DNA of 41,664 nucleotides from Flavobacteriaceae bacterium (GTDB lineage: Bacteria > Bacteroidota > Bacteroidia > Flavobacteriales > Flavobacteriaceae), in assembly GCA_021648265.1 (NCBI GenBank), contig JAKITD010000019.1, positions 1 to 41,664 of the forward strand. The letters run 5' to 3'. The notes below the pieces were generated by a model that did not search any database, was not told the DNA's origin, and was given only the letters and a program-made list of their open reading frames with translations. The translations under genes and the position numbers were made by a program. Within the stretch, counting starts at the first letter, position 1; each line of letters opens with the position of its first letter. Shown in pieces: positions 7,022 through 15,970 of this stretch.

Positions 7022-8692
7022 ATGTTAGAATTAAGACAAAATATTAATAGTACGTCATTGTGCAACACATTGCGGAATCTCACTATCGTATCTATATTTT
7101 TATTAGGAGTTTCATCATTCTCCCAAGTAACCACTTCCATAGACACCACCACCATTCGTATTGGCGAAGAGATTCTTTACACCATTCAAGTGGAGGCAGA
7201 TTCTACAGATTTAGTGATGTTTCCTGAAGGGCAAACCTTTAAACCTTTAGAGGTAATTGAGTCTTATAAAATAGACACCACAAGACTTCAAGACAAGATA
7301 AAACTTATAAAAAAATACGGCTTAACACAATTTGATTCAGGTACTTATACTATTCCCAGACAACGAATTGTCATTAATAATAAGCCCTTTAATACCGATT
7401 CTGTTAGGGTAGAAGTTTTCAATGTTTTGGTGGATACGACCAAGCAGAAAATGTTTCATATCAAACCGGCTTTGGAAGTGAAAGAACTCCCTTTTGATTT
7501 TGAAAAAGCTGCTTATTGGTTGCTTCCGATTTTAGTTATAATAGGAATTGGAATCTTATTGTTTTTCAGAAGAAGAAAAAAGAAACGAGAAGAAGCCGAA
7601 CAACAACTTCCGCCTTATGAAGAGGCGATTGAAGCACTGAAAGAACTAGATCATTCTCACTATTTAAAAAATGATAATTCAAAAAGATATTATTCAGAAT
7701 TAACCGAAATTCTAAAAAGATATATTGGTCGTGAGGTAGATGATTCTGCTTTGGAAAGTACTTCCAACGAGTTAATCGAACGATTAATTTTACATAAAGA
7801 TTCAGGTAATTTTGACTTTGATACCGAAACCATTAAAAAGATTGATGCCATTTTAAAACGTGCCGATTTAATCAAATTTGCCAAGATGAAGGAGCAAGAA
7901 GGTCAGGCAAAAGTAGATCGTTCTGTGGTGGAAGAAATTATCAACGAAACCAAAGAAATTATTCCGGAACCTACCGAAGAAGAGCTACTTAAAAATGCCA
8001 TTTACTTAGAAGAACTTCGGAAAAAAGCACTTAAAAGAAAACGAATTAAAATTGCTTTAGGAGCTGTTGTAACGGTAATTTTGGCTGCAGTAATCTTCGG
8101 AAGTATTAAAGGTTTCGACGAATTAAAAGACAAAACTCTTGGTAATAAAATGAGAGACCTTTCGGAAGGAAGATGGATAAAAAGTGAATACGGTTCGCCA
8201 TTAATTATTGTTGAAACTCCTGAAGTTTTGGTAAGAGTTGAAGATTCATTAATTCCAAATTCACAAGTGATTAAACGTAAAAGTGTTTTTTCTTATGGAC
8301 AGATTACCGATCCGCTTTATGTGATGGTGAATTCCATTCAGTTTAACCAAGAACAAAAATTAGAATTGGAATCTTCGCTAGATATGATGTTGACTCTCCT
8401 TGAAAAAGCGGGAGCTAAAAATTTGGTCGTAAAACGAGACGATTTTAAAACCGAAAAAGGAATTGAAGGCATCAAGGCCCACGGTGATTTTCACGTAGAA
8501 GTTTCCGAAGGAAAAGTATTAAAGAAAAAAAGTTCTTACGAATTATTACTATTTGCGCAAGAAAACGGATTGCAAGAAATCTTAATAGTATATCAAGATG
8601 ATGGGCGATTTGCAGAAGACATAAAAGATCGAATTATCAACTCAATCGAGTTAGAAATAACACCAGAAACAAAAAAGAAAGATGGGCAGTAA
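7022..8692 (+). CDS. BatD-like membrane protein of the bat operon
   Basis: A 556-residue membrane protein always found between DUF58 and BatA genes in flavobacterial bat operons. A hydrophobic segment at about 19-35 followed by FSQ looks like a signal peptide. A periplasmic beta-rich domain (36-160) follows, then TM helices at about 163-182 and 343-362, with cytoplasmic helical regions containing KRYYSELTEILKRYI (near 221-235). A final soluble domain (about 370-556) has no recognised fold. The ATG at 7022 gives an unusual 18-residue polar leader before the hydrophobic core; its DNA resembles a degenerate dispersed repeat. The gene overlaps batA by 11 nt. Confidence 0.8.
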   Translation: MLELRQNINSTSLCNTLRNLTIVSIFLLGVSSFSQVTTSIDTTTIRIGEEILYTIQVEADSTDLVMFPEGQTFKPLEVIESYKIDTTRLQDKIKLIKKYGLTQFDSGTYTIPRQRIVINNKPFNTDSVRVEVFNVLVDTTKQKMFHIKPALEVKELPFDFEKAAYWLLPILVIIGIGILLFFRRRKKKREEAEQQLPPYEEAIEALKELDHSHYLKNDNSKRYYSELTEILKRYIGREVDDSALESTSNELIERLILHKDSGNFDFDTETIKKIDAILKRADLIKFAKMKEQEGQAKVDRSVVEEIINETKEIIPEPTEEELLKNAIYLEELRKKALKRKRIKIALGAVVTVILAAVIFGSIKGFDELKDKTLGNKMRDLSEGRWIKSEYGSPLIIVETPEVLVRVEDSLIPNSQVIKRKSVFSYGQITDPLYVMVNSIQFNQEQKLELESSLDMMLTLLEKAGAKNLVVKRDDFKTEKGIEGIKAHGDFHVEVSEGKVLKKKSSYELLLFAQENGLQEILIVYQDDGRFAEDIKDRIINSIELEITPETKKKDGQ

Positions 8693-9686
8693 TTTCGAAT
8701 TTGTAAATCCACAATTGTTCTGGTTACTTTTAGTAATTCCAGCATTATTGCTATGGTTTTTTTGGAAACGAAAACAACAAACGGCTACCCTAAAAATTTC
8801 AAGTTTACAAGGTTTTAAAACTTCCAAAAATTGGTTGGCAAAATTACGACCACTATTATTTGTACTTCGATTATTGGCTGTGTCTTTAATTATTGTGGCA
8901 ATGGCGCGACCAAGAACGGTAGATGAATCTACTAGGATTAAAACCACCAAAGGAATCGACATCGTCATTGCGATAGATGTTTCCGCAAGTATGTTGGCGA
9001 GGGATTTAAAACCCAACCGATTAGAAGCATTGAAAAACGTGGCTTCCAGATTTATTCAAGCAAGACCCAACGACCGTTTAGGCTTGGTAGAATATGCAGG
9101 AGAAAGTTACACAAAAACACCTTTAACAAGTGATAAAAATATTGTACTTTCTTCATTAAAAAGCATAAAATACAACACCATAATAACAGGAGGAACAGCA
9201 ATTGGTATGGGATTGGCAACTTCGGTAAATAGATTAAAAGAAAGTCGAGCCAAAGGAAAAGTAATCATATTATTGACTGATGGAGTGAATAATTCAGGTT
9301 TTATAGATCCTAAAATTGCAAGTGAATTGGCAGTGGAATTTGGTATTAAAGTTTATACCATTGGATTGGGATCTAACGGAATGGCATTATCGCCCATCGG
9401 AATTTTACCAAATGGGCAATTCCAATACGGAAATGTACAAGTAGAAATAGATGAAGATTTATTAAAACAAATTGCAGAAACCACCGGCGGAAAATATTTT
9501 AGAGCGACCAGTAATACCAAGTTAGCTCAAATATATGAAGAAATAAATAAATTAGAAAAAACCGAAATAGAAGAAACCAAGTTTAAAAGCTATGACGAGT
9601 TATTTAGACCATTAGTGCTTTTTGCATTTGGTTTATTATTGTTTGAATTGTTATTGCGATATACTTTGTTTCGGAGTTTTGTATAA
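8682..9686 (+). CDS. batA: BatA, VWA-domain inner-membrane protein
   Basis: A 334-residue protein with TM helices at about 11-28 and 57-75, a VWA domain from about 90 to 290, and a closing TM helix near 311-330. The MIDAS metal site is D99-x-S101-x-S103 (AIDVSAS). T in the LTSDKN loop and D in LLTDGVNN supply the further conserved metal-binding positions. BatA and BatB are thought to form a complex in the membrane that is acted on by MoxR. The ATG at 8682 overlaps the previous gene by 11 nt, so translation is coupled. Confidence 0.92.
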   Translation: MGSNFEFVNPQLFWLLLVIPALLLWFFWKRKQQTATLKISSLQGFKTSKNWLAKLRPLLFVLRLLAVSLIIVAMARPRTVDESTRIKTTKGIDIVIAIDVSASMLARDLKPNRLEALKNVASRFIQARPNDRLGLVEYAGESYTKTPLTSDKNIVLSSLKSIKYNTIITGGTAIGMGLATSVNRLKESRAKGKVIILLTDGVNNSGFIDPKIASELAVEFGIKVYTIGLGSNGMALSPIGILPNGQFQYGNVQVEIDEDLLKQIAETTGGKYFRATSNTKLAQIYEEINKLEKTEIEETKFKSYDELFRPLVLFAFGLLLFELLLRYTLFRSFV

Positions 9687-9826
9687 TGGAATTATCCTTC
9701 AGGGTTTTGAAAACCTTATAAGTGTTTGTTAAAAGAAAGGTTGCTAAGTGATTTTCCATAGGAAATCATATCGAAGTAACCGGAAGAGAAAAAAATTAAA
9801 AAGATACCCGCCTGCGCGGGCAGTTT
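9687..9826. repeat. batA-batB spacer made of palindromes
   Basis: Three inverted repeats lie in 140 nt: GGTTTT-G-AAAACC (9703-9715), TGATTTTCC-ATA-GGAAATCA (9749-9768, one bulge), and CCCGC-CTGC-GCGGG (9807-9820). The last ends 6 nt before the batB ATG, so it could affect access of ribosomes to the batB start. Otherwise no gene or promoter is seen. Confidence 0.6.
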
Positions 9827-10861
9827 ATGTACCAATTAGAAAAACCAATATTCTTTTACTTACTATTCGCCATTGCAGGGCTAATGGTGTTATTTCTATT
9901 GGTGTTACTTTGGAAAACACACACTCAGAAGAAATTCGCCCATATTAAAGCTCTTAAGTCTTTAAGTCCAGATAAATCAAAATTTAAACCTTGGCTAAAA
10001 GTAATTGTACTTTCTTTAGCGATTGCAAGTATAAGTTTGGCATTGGTTAATCCAAAAATTGGGACTAAGATTGAAACCGTAACAAGAGCAGGAGTCGATG
10101 TTGTTTTTGCATTGGATGTTTCTAAAAGTATGTTGGCTGAAGATATTGCACCCAACCGAATAGAAAAATCCAAACAATTAATCACACAAATTATTAATAG
10201 TTTGGGTGGCGACCGTGTTGGGATTATTGGTTATGCAGGATCTGCTTTTCCACAAGTACCAATAACAACTGATTTTTCAACTACTAAATTGTTTTTAAGC
10301 AGTATGAATACCGACATGGTTTCATCACAAGGTACTGCGATTACCGAAGCAATAAAAATGGCAGAAACTTATTATAACGATGAAGATCAGGTTAATAAAG
10401 TGCTTTTCATTATTTCAGATGGTGAAGATCACGAAGGAAATATTTCAGCAATTGTAAATGAAGCTTCAAATTCAGGAATTAGAATTTTTACTATTGGTGT
10501 AGGTTCTGTAAAGGGTGCGCCAATTCCTATTAAGCGAAACGGAATTTTACAACATTACAAACGTGATGAGAATAACGAACAAGTGATAACTCGTTTAAAT
10601 ACCAAAACACTTACTCAAATTGCTAATGGGGCTCACGGAAAATACATTGACGGAAGCAATACCAAAGAAGTGATTGAAGAAGTGACCCGTATTTTAAACG
10701 GTATGAATCAAAAAGATTTTGAAGCCAAACAATTTACCGATTTTAAAGATCGTTTTCAATGGTTTTTAGGTTTAGCCTTATTGTTATTGGTGTTAGATGT
10801 GCTTCTTTTAGAACGAAAAACAGCATGGATTAAAAAATTAAATCTGTTTAATGAACACTAA
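9827..10861 (+). CDS. batB: BatB, VWA-domain inner-membrane protein
   Basis: A 344-residue paralogue of BatA. TM helices lie at about 8-29 and 56-74; the VWA domain has MIDAS D97-x-S99-x-S101 (ALDVSKS), the TTDFSTTK loop and FIISDGEDHEG. A C-terminal TM (FLGLALLLLVLDVLLL) ends the protein. The start at 9827 is supported by the family N-terminus (short, then TM). The usual ribosome-binding stretch is replaced by the GC-rich hairpin at 9807-9820, which is odd for a gene inside an operon. Confidence 0.92.
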   Translation: MYQLEKPIFFYLLFAIAGLMVLFLLVLLWKTHTQKKFAHIKALKSLSPDKSKFKPWLKVIVLSLAIASISLALVNPKIGTKIETVTRAGVDVVFALDVSKSMLAEDIAPNRIEKSKQLITQIINSLGGDRVGIIGYAGSAFPQVPITTDFSTTKLFLSSMNTDMVSSQGTAITEAIKMAETYYNDEDQVNKVLFIISDGEDHEGNISAIVNEASNSGIRIFTIGVGSVKGAPIPIKRNGILQHYKRDENNEQVITRLNTKTLTQIANGAHGKYIDGSNTKEVIEEVTRILNGMNQKDFEAKQFTDFKDRFQWFLGLALLLLVLDVLLLERKTAWIKKLNLFNEH

Positions 10862-10989
10862 AAAAAGAAATAAGACTGCTTCGCTTTAAAACAAAAAATA
10901 AAAGACTTGATTGTAACAATCGAGTAAATAAAATTTTAAGTTATAGTGATTTTAGAAAAAAATTAATAATAAAAACAGCTAAGTTTACG

Positions 10990-11940
10990 GTGTATTATTT
11001 TAATCAATATTTAGCCACTAAATTAATGGTAGTACAAAACATAAAATACAATCCTTTTTCTCCGAGAATCCCGATAACTATCGGGACTGTGGATCTCTGT
11101 GAATCTCTGCGTAATAATTTTTCTATTATCCTTGTATTATTAGTATGTTTTTCTACTTCAATAATCGCCCAAGAAGACAAAGAAAAACAAAAGATTCTAC
11201 GACAGTCGGAAGAAATGGTAAGTAAGGCAAATTCAGAAATACTAAAAGGAGATTTTTCTATTGCTGAAGCAAATTACCGGCAAGCAATTTCCTTAAATCC
11301 AAAAGACGATACCGCAAAATACAACCTTGGAAATGCTTATTACAACAAAGAAATGAACGGTGTTGCGATGAATCGTTTTAAGCAAGCAGCTTCGGTTGCC
11401 GATTCAAAAGAAGACAAACACAAGGCTTTTCATAATTTAGGAAACACCTATATGAATGAGAAGAAATACCAAGAAGCAGTAGAATCGTATAAAAATGCCC
11501 TTCGGAATAATCCAAAAGACGAAGAAACTCGTTACAACTTAGCTTTAGCAAAAGAATTGTTGGAAGATCAAGAAAAAAATGGTGGTGGCGGAGACGATAA
11601 TAAAGATCAAGACGATAAAAAGGAAGAAAATAAAGACCAACAACAAAACGAGAATAATAAGAAGGACGGAGACGACGGAGAAGATAAAAAGGAACAAGAT
11701 AAAGGTGACGAGGAGCAAGACAAAAAAGAAGGAGATAAAGACAAAGATAAAGGAAAACCCGACGAGCCAAAAGAAGACAAGCAAAAACAAAAACCTCAAC
11801 AGCAACAGCCTGGAAAATTATCGCCACAGCAAGTGAAAAACTTGTTAGAAGCAATGAACAATGAGGAAAAGAAAGTTCAAGACAAAATAAATGCCAAAAA
11901 ACAAAAAGGAGCTAAAGTGAAATCTGCAAAAGATTGGTAA
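10990..11940 (+). CDS. batC: BatC-like TPR protein with acidic low-complexity tail
   Basis: Up to 316 residues from a GTG at 10990. A hydrophobic signal-like core (IILVLLVCFSTSIIAQ) lies at about 45-60. Tetratricopeptide repeats cover about 70-180 (AEANYRQAISLNPKD, HNLGNTYMNEKKYQEAVESYKNALRNNPKD). A K/E/D/Q-rich unstructured tail follows (about 195-275), then a short conserved end, PGKLSPQQVKNLLEAM. The true start is uncertain: the stretch between the GTG and the hydrophobic core contains a dispersed palindrome (11069-11086), and a GTG at 11089 would give a shorter, more normal signal peptide. BatC is a periplasmic or membrane-bound partner of BatA/B. It overlaps batD by one base. Confidence 0.85.
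   Translation: MYYFNQYLATKLMVVQNIKYNPFSPRIPITIGTVDLCESLRNNFSIILVLLVCFSTSIIAQEDKEKQKILRQSEEMVSKANSEILKGDFSIAEANYRQAISLNPKDDTAKYNLGNAYYNKEMNGVAMNRFKQAASVADSKEDKHKAFHNLGNTYMNEKKYQEAVESYKNALRNNPKDEETRYNLALAKELLEDQEKNGGGGDDNKDQDDKKEENKDQQQNENNKKDGDDGEDKKEQDKGDEEQDKKEGDKDKDKGKPDEPKEDKQKQKPQQQQPGKLSPQQVKNLLEAMNNEEKKVQDKINAKKQKGAKVKSAKDW
11069..11086. repeat. TCCCGATAACTATCGGGA palindrome at the batC 5' end
   Basis: Arms of 8 nt around AC. It belongs to the CCCGA/TCGGG family and lies in frame inside the longest possible batC reading frame, followed by a tract with the twin motifs ATCTCTGTGAATCTCTGCG. The element either became coding or displaced the original start. Confidence 0.65.
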
Positions 11941-13715
11941 TGAAATATAGAATTATCTATACATTTTTATTTTTTCTGAGCTTTGGGTTATCACAAGCTC
12001 AAGTAACTTTTGTTGCCAAGGTTAGTAAAAAAACGTTGGGAATTAATGAGCGTTTACGAGTAGATTTTGAAATGAACCAAGACGGAGATAATTTTGTTCC
12101 TCCAAATTTTGAAGGATTTAATGTAGTTGGCGGTCCCAATCAATCTATTAGTAATTCGTGGATAAATGGTAAAAGAAGTTTCTCAAAAACCTATTCCTAT
12201 TATTTATCTCCTAAAAAACAAGGTGCTTTTACTATCAAACAAGCCTCTATTGAAATTAAAGGAGAAAGATATAAAACTACTCCTTTAAAAGTGTTAGTTA
12301 CCGCAGCGGTTACCAAACCGAAAGATGGTAACAGCGCTGATTATATAGCAAGTGAGAATGTACATTTAGTTGCAGAAGTATCCAATTCAAATCCCTATTT
12401 AAACGAAGCAATTACCGTAGTTTATAAATTATATGTTTCAAATAATGTAAGTATTACCAGAAGTTGGCGAGAAATAGATTCGCCCAAGTATGCTGATTTT
12501 TGGAGTCAGAATATTGATAATAAAGGGAAATCTCAAATTTATGAAGGCGCCTATCAAGGAAAATCTTATCGCTATGTAATTTTAAGAAAAGCAATTTTAT
12601 ATCCTCAAAAAACGGGGGAGTTAATTATTGAACCACTAACACTCGATGTACCGATAGATGTTCAAGGAAATACTAGAGATATTTTTGGTCGAAGAAGAAT
12701 GACTCGTGTAAACAGAACCATTTCTGCTGGAAAACGAACCATTAATGTAAAACCATTTCCATTAAAAGGAAGACCAGATAATTTTTCGGGAGCTGTTGGA
12801 GATTTTCAGTTTAATGTAACTACCAATAAAACGATTTTAAACGCTAATGAATCGTTAGAGTTAATTACTAAAGTTTCTGGAAACGGGAATTTAAAATTAT
12901 TCGATTTACCAACCATAACACTTCCGAGTTCGTTGGAAGTTTATGAGCCTGTTCGGAATGATAAAGTGACGACTAATATAAAAGGAATGAGAGGATATAT
13001 TTCTCAAACTTACACCGTCATTCCACAATACAAAGGTAATTATCCAATTCGTCCTATTACATTTTCATATTTTGATCTAAAGTCTAATCGCTATAAAACC
13101 ATTTCTTCTGAAGAGATAATTATTAATGTAGAAAATGGTCCATTACCAAATCAAAACACCAAGAAAACCGTTACAAAAGGTAATAATAAAGAGGTTGTTA
13201 TTGCCAATGACCAATTTAAATACATTCAATTAGCGGCAAATTTAAAATCGGTTAATCAACCTGTATTTTTTAAATCGAAATTATTTTGGTGGTTAACAGG
13301 ATCACCGTTTTTACTTATTCCAATTTTTATTTTAATAGGAAATAGCCGAAGAAAACGTTTAAGTGATGTAGATGGAAAACGACTTCGGAAAGCAACAAAA
13401 CTGGCAAAGAAATATTTATCGGAAGCAAAAAAGAATCTAGGAAAACAAGAAGCATTTTATGAAGCTTTAGAACGTGCATTGCATAATTATTTAAGAGCTA
13501 AATTAGACATTGCTACTTCAGAGTTTTCAAAAGAAAAAATTACCACATTACTTTCAGAAAAAAGTGTAGAAAAAGAAGTGGTTTCAGAATTTATAGGTTT
13601 ATTAAAAAGTTGTGAGTTTGCACGATATACGCCTACTTCAAACGTTACTATTAAGCAAGATTATGAAAAAGCAGTAAGTGTGATTTCGAGTATTGACAAA
13701 CAATTTACTAGTTAA
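11940..13715 (+). CDS. batD: BatD (oxygen tolerance family, PF13584-type)
   Basis: A 591-residue protein from the ATG at 11940, which overlaps the batC stop as TAATG; a TTG two codons earlier is less likely. Signal peptide MKYRIIYTFLFFLSFGLSQAQ, then a large extracytoplasmic beta-sandwich region (about 22-440) with VTFVAKVSKKTLGINERLRVDF, YYLSPKKQGAFTI and YTVIPQYKGNYPIRPITFSY, all typical of BatD. One TM helix lies near 448-468, followed by a cytoplasmic helical tail (about 475-591). BatD is the anchor of the Bat complex. Normal length, no damage seen. Confidence 0.9.
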   Translation: MKYRIIYTFLFFLSFGLSQAQVTFVAKVSKKTLGINERLRVDFEMNQDGDNFVPPNFEGFNVVGGPNQSISNSWINGKRSFSKTYSYYLSPKKQGAFTIKQASIEIKGERYKTTPLKVLVTAAVTKPKDGNSADYIASENVHLVAEVSNSNPYLNEAITVVYKLYVSNNVSITRSWREIDSPKYADFWSQNIDNKGKSQIYEGAYQGKSYRYVILRKAILYPQKTGELIIEPLTLDVPIDVQGNTRDIFGRRRMTRVNRTISAGKRTINVKPFPLKGRPDNFSGAVGDFQFNVTTNKTILNANESLELITKVSGNGNLKLFDLPTITLPSSLEVYEPVRNDKVTTNIKGMRGYISQTYTVIPQYKGNYPIRPITFSYFDLKSNRYKTISSEEIIINVENGPLPNQNTKKTVTKGNNKEVVIANDQFKYIQLAANLKSVNQPVFFKSKLFWWLTGSPFLLIPIFILIGNSRRKRLSDVDGKRLRKATKLAKKYLSEAKKNLGKQEAFYEALERALHNYLRAKLDIATSEFSKEKITTLLSEKSVEKEVVSEFIGLLKSCEFARYTPTSNVTIKQDYEKAVSVISSIDKQFTS

Positions 13716-13727
13716 GAATTACAAGTT

Positions 13728-14510
13728 ATGAGTGCAGAGTTAAAAGTTAGGAGTTATTTTAAAACAGTTATGGTTGTCATGATTGTTGTGCTTTTCTCTA
13801 TGCCTATTTTCGCTCAAAACGGCCCTCTTTTTGAGCAAGGCAAAGCGCTTTATAAAGCTGAAAAATACCAAGAAGCCATCAATTCTTGGATGAAGATAAT
13901 AGATAACAAAAAACAATCGGCATCATTATATTACAATTTGGGAAATGCTCATTATAAACTAAATAATATTGGTCCAAGCATTTATTATTACGAAAAAGCA
14001 TTGTTGCTGAATCCAAATGATAGTGATATAAAAAACAATCTTGCTTTTGCTGAAAACGCTCGGGTTGATGCTATCGACCCTTTACCAAAAACTATATTTT
14101 ATAAATGGTATCACCGCGTTTCATCAGTGCTAACTTTTGATGGCTGGGCGATTGCTTCGGTTGTATTTTCAATAGGATTTGTACTTTTATTTTTATTGTA
14201 TTATTTCTCCTATTCCGAAGGTAAAAAACGCTTGTTTTTTGTTACTGCTTTGGCTTCAATTTTGTTATTAGGAATGTCATTCTCAATGGCATATTCTACC
14301 TTTGAAGATGCAATTAAAAACCAACCTGCAATCATTTTTTCTGAAAGTATCGAAGTTAAAGATGGTCCAAGTTTAGGAAATGAAACTTCATTTACCCTTC
14401 ACGAAGGAACCAAAGTTCAGATTATTGAACGAGATTCTGATTGGGTTCAAATTCAAATTGCCAACGGAAAAGATGGTTGGATTCCTTTATCAGATTTAAA
14501 AGAATTATAG
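13728..14510 (+). CDS. batE: BatE-like TPR and SH3-domain membrane protein
   Basis: A 260-residue protein with a signal peptide (VMIVVLFSMPIFAQ), TPR repeats at about 32-110 (YKAEKYQEAINSWMKI, YYNLGNAHYKLNNIG, YYEKALLLNPNDSDI), two TM helices at about 140-185, and a C-terminal bacterial SH3 domain (LGNETSFTLHEGTKVQIIERD to WIPLSDL). It ends the bat operon. The first residues, MSAELKVRSYFK, are encoded by an AGTTA-rich tract that resembles spacer DNA, so the start might be the later ATG (MVVMIVV). Confidence 0.88.
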   Translation: MSAELKVRSYFKTVMVVMIVVLFSMPIFAQNGPLFEQGKALYKAEKYQEAINSWMKIIDNKKQSASLYYNLGNAHYKLNNIGPSIYYYEKALLLNPNDSDIKNNLAFAENARVDAIDPLPKTIFYKWYHRVSSVLTFDGWAIASVVFSIGFVLLFLLYYFSYSEGKKRLFFVTALASILLLGMSFSMAYSTFEDAIKNQPAIIFSESIEVKDGPSLGNETSFTLHEGTKVQIIERDSDWVQIQIANGKDGWIPLSDLKEL

Positions 14511-14512
14511 TT

Positions 14513-15085
14513 TTAGCCTATATGTTTTTCAACTTGTTTATTGGGTATTATCCACATTATTGCTACAATTAAATAACAAATAGCTCCGAGTATTGGATTA
14601 ACAAAACAAAGGGCGATTCCTATTAAATAAAGACTCATTGAAATATACGCTTTGTTTTGATTGGTATAGGCTTTTTGCATCGCTTCATCGTCTTTGTGAA
14701 GCTTTAGTATTAATCGATGAAGTATAAAATAAGCAATTCCACTCATAAATAATATAATGCCGTAATACACTACGGGCACTAACATTAAATGCTCTTCTCC
14801 TATCCAAGAAGTTGCAAAAGGAATTAAGGACAACCAAAATAACAAATGCATATTTGCCCATAATATTTTACCATTTACCTTTTTGGTAATTTGAAATAAA
14901 TGATGATGATTGTTCCAATAAATACCAATATAAACAAAGCTTAAAACATAACTTACAAATACTGGTAAAATTGGAACAAGTGCTTCCCAAGTCATTTCTT
15001 TTGGAGCACGAAGTTGCATCACCATAATGGTAATAATAATTGCTAGAACTCCATCACTAAATGCTTCAAGTCGGTTGGTTTTCAT
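14513..15085 (-). CDS. TMEM175-family (DUF1211) potassium channel-like protein
   Basis: A 190-residue membrane protein with about five to six TM helices. The family signature R-x3-FSDGV-x-AI is at residues 5-16 (RLEAFSDGVLAII), with TM segments near 10-25, 35-60, 75-95, 105-125 and 145-180. Bacterial TMEM175 proteins are K+ selective channels built as tetramers. The gene faces batE with only two bases between stop codons, so no separate terminator exists. It follows the pirin gene by two bases and is probably co-transcribed with it. Confidence 0.85.
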   Translation of the reverse strand: MKTNRLEAFSDGVLAIIITIMVMQLRAPKEMTWEALVPILPVFVSYVLSFVYIGIYWNNHHHLFQITKKVNGKILWANMHLLFWLSLIPFATSWIGEEHLMLVPVVYYGIILFMSGIAYFILHRLILKLHKDDEAMQKAYTNQNKAYISMSLYLIGIALCFVNPILGAICYLIVAIMWIIPNKQVEKHIG

Positions 15086-15087
15086 AA

Positions 15088-15966
15088 TTAATCTTCTTCA
15101 ATTAAAACACCCATTTTTCCCATTTGATAATCACGCATGGCTTCCAATATTTCGGTTTGATTGTTCATTACAAAAGGACCACTTTGTGATACTTTTTCGT
15201 TGAGAGGTTTTCCGTTAAGCAGTAAATATTGGGAATCTTCGGTGAATGTTAGAGTGATTTCATTTCCTTCATCTTCAAAGATAACAAGGTTTTCAGCGTC
15301 AATAAAACCATAACCTGTAATTCGCATGGTTCCATTAATTAAGTAGAGCATCGTGTTGAATCCTTCAGGAATTTGATAGGTTTCTGTTCCGCCCTTTTCT
15401 GCATTTCCCCAAAGAATTTGAAGTTCACTTTCTGTAGGCAAATCGCTTTTTGTATTATTAAAACTTCCAGCAATCACTTTTGTTTTTACTTTATTATCTT
15501 CGGAAACAACAACGTGAATTTGCTCTTCGGAAAGATGACGATAATATGGCTCTTTCATTTTACTTTCAGCAGGACTATTAATCCAAAGTTGAATAATTTC
15601 CTGAGTTCCATTTCTTTGAGCTAATACTTCCGAAGGTCGTTCACTATGAACTATCCCAGCACCAGCATTCATCCATTGTACTTCTCCTATTTTAGCAATT
15701 TGACTATTTCCACGACTGTCCCGATGATGAATTTCACCATCAATAATAAAAGTTACGGGAGAAAAACCACGATGTGGATGCGGACCAATTCCTTGTATTC
15801 TAGCAGGACGGTCATTAAAATATTGTGTTTTTAGATGATGAACCAATAAAAAAGGATCAACCCGATTCACTTTTTGAGTGGGTAAAGATTGTTTTACAGG
15901 TGTCCCTCCCATATCAATCTCTACAGAAGGCAACAGTGTTTTTACCTGTTTTAAAATAGTTTCCAT
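15088..15966 (-). CDS. pirin family protein
   Basis: A 292-residue bicupin of normal length. The N-terminal cupin contains HPHRGF (about 63-68), HHRD and GIVHSE, the histidine/glutamate pattern that binds iron in pirins. The C-terminal cupin ends PFVMNNQTEILEAMRDYQMGKMG, the standard pirin tail. Bacterial pirins include quercetinase-like enzymes and regulators; the actual substrate is unknown. It lies between cvpA and the TMEM175 gene with very short gaps, so the three probably form one leftward operon. Confidence 0.92.
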   Translation of the reverse strand: METILKQVKTLLPSVEIDMGGTPVKQSLPTQKVNRVDPFLLVHHLKTQYFNDRPARIQGIGPHPHRGFSPVTFIIDGEIHHRDSRGNSQIAKIGEVQWMNAGAGIVHSERPSEVLAQRNGTQEIIQLWINSPAESKMKEPYYRHLSEEQIHVVVSEDNKVKTKVIAGSFNNTKSDLPTESELQILWGNAEKGGTETYQIPEGFNTMLYLINGTMRITGYGFIDAENLVIFEDEGNEITLTFTEDSQYLLLNGKPLNEKVSQSGPFVMNNQTEILEAMRDYQMGKMGVLIEED

Positions 15967-15970
15967 AGGA

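Noticed and set aside
9748..9948. Open frame crossing the batA-batB spacer
   Set aside because: It runs through palindromes and out of frame into batB; composition is random (Arg-rich) and no family pattern is seen.
11378..11854. Long open frames on the opposite strand and in another frame within batC
   Set aside because: They come from the K/E/D/Q-rich low-complexity tail, whose biased codons (GAA, AAA, GAC, CAA) rarely give stops in other frames; the products are Leu/Phe/Val-rich nonsense with no family pattern.
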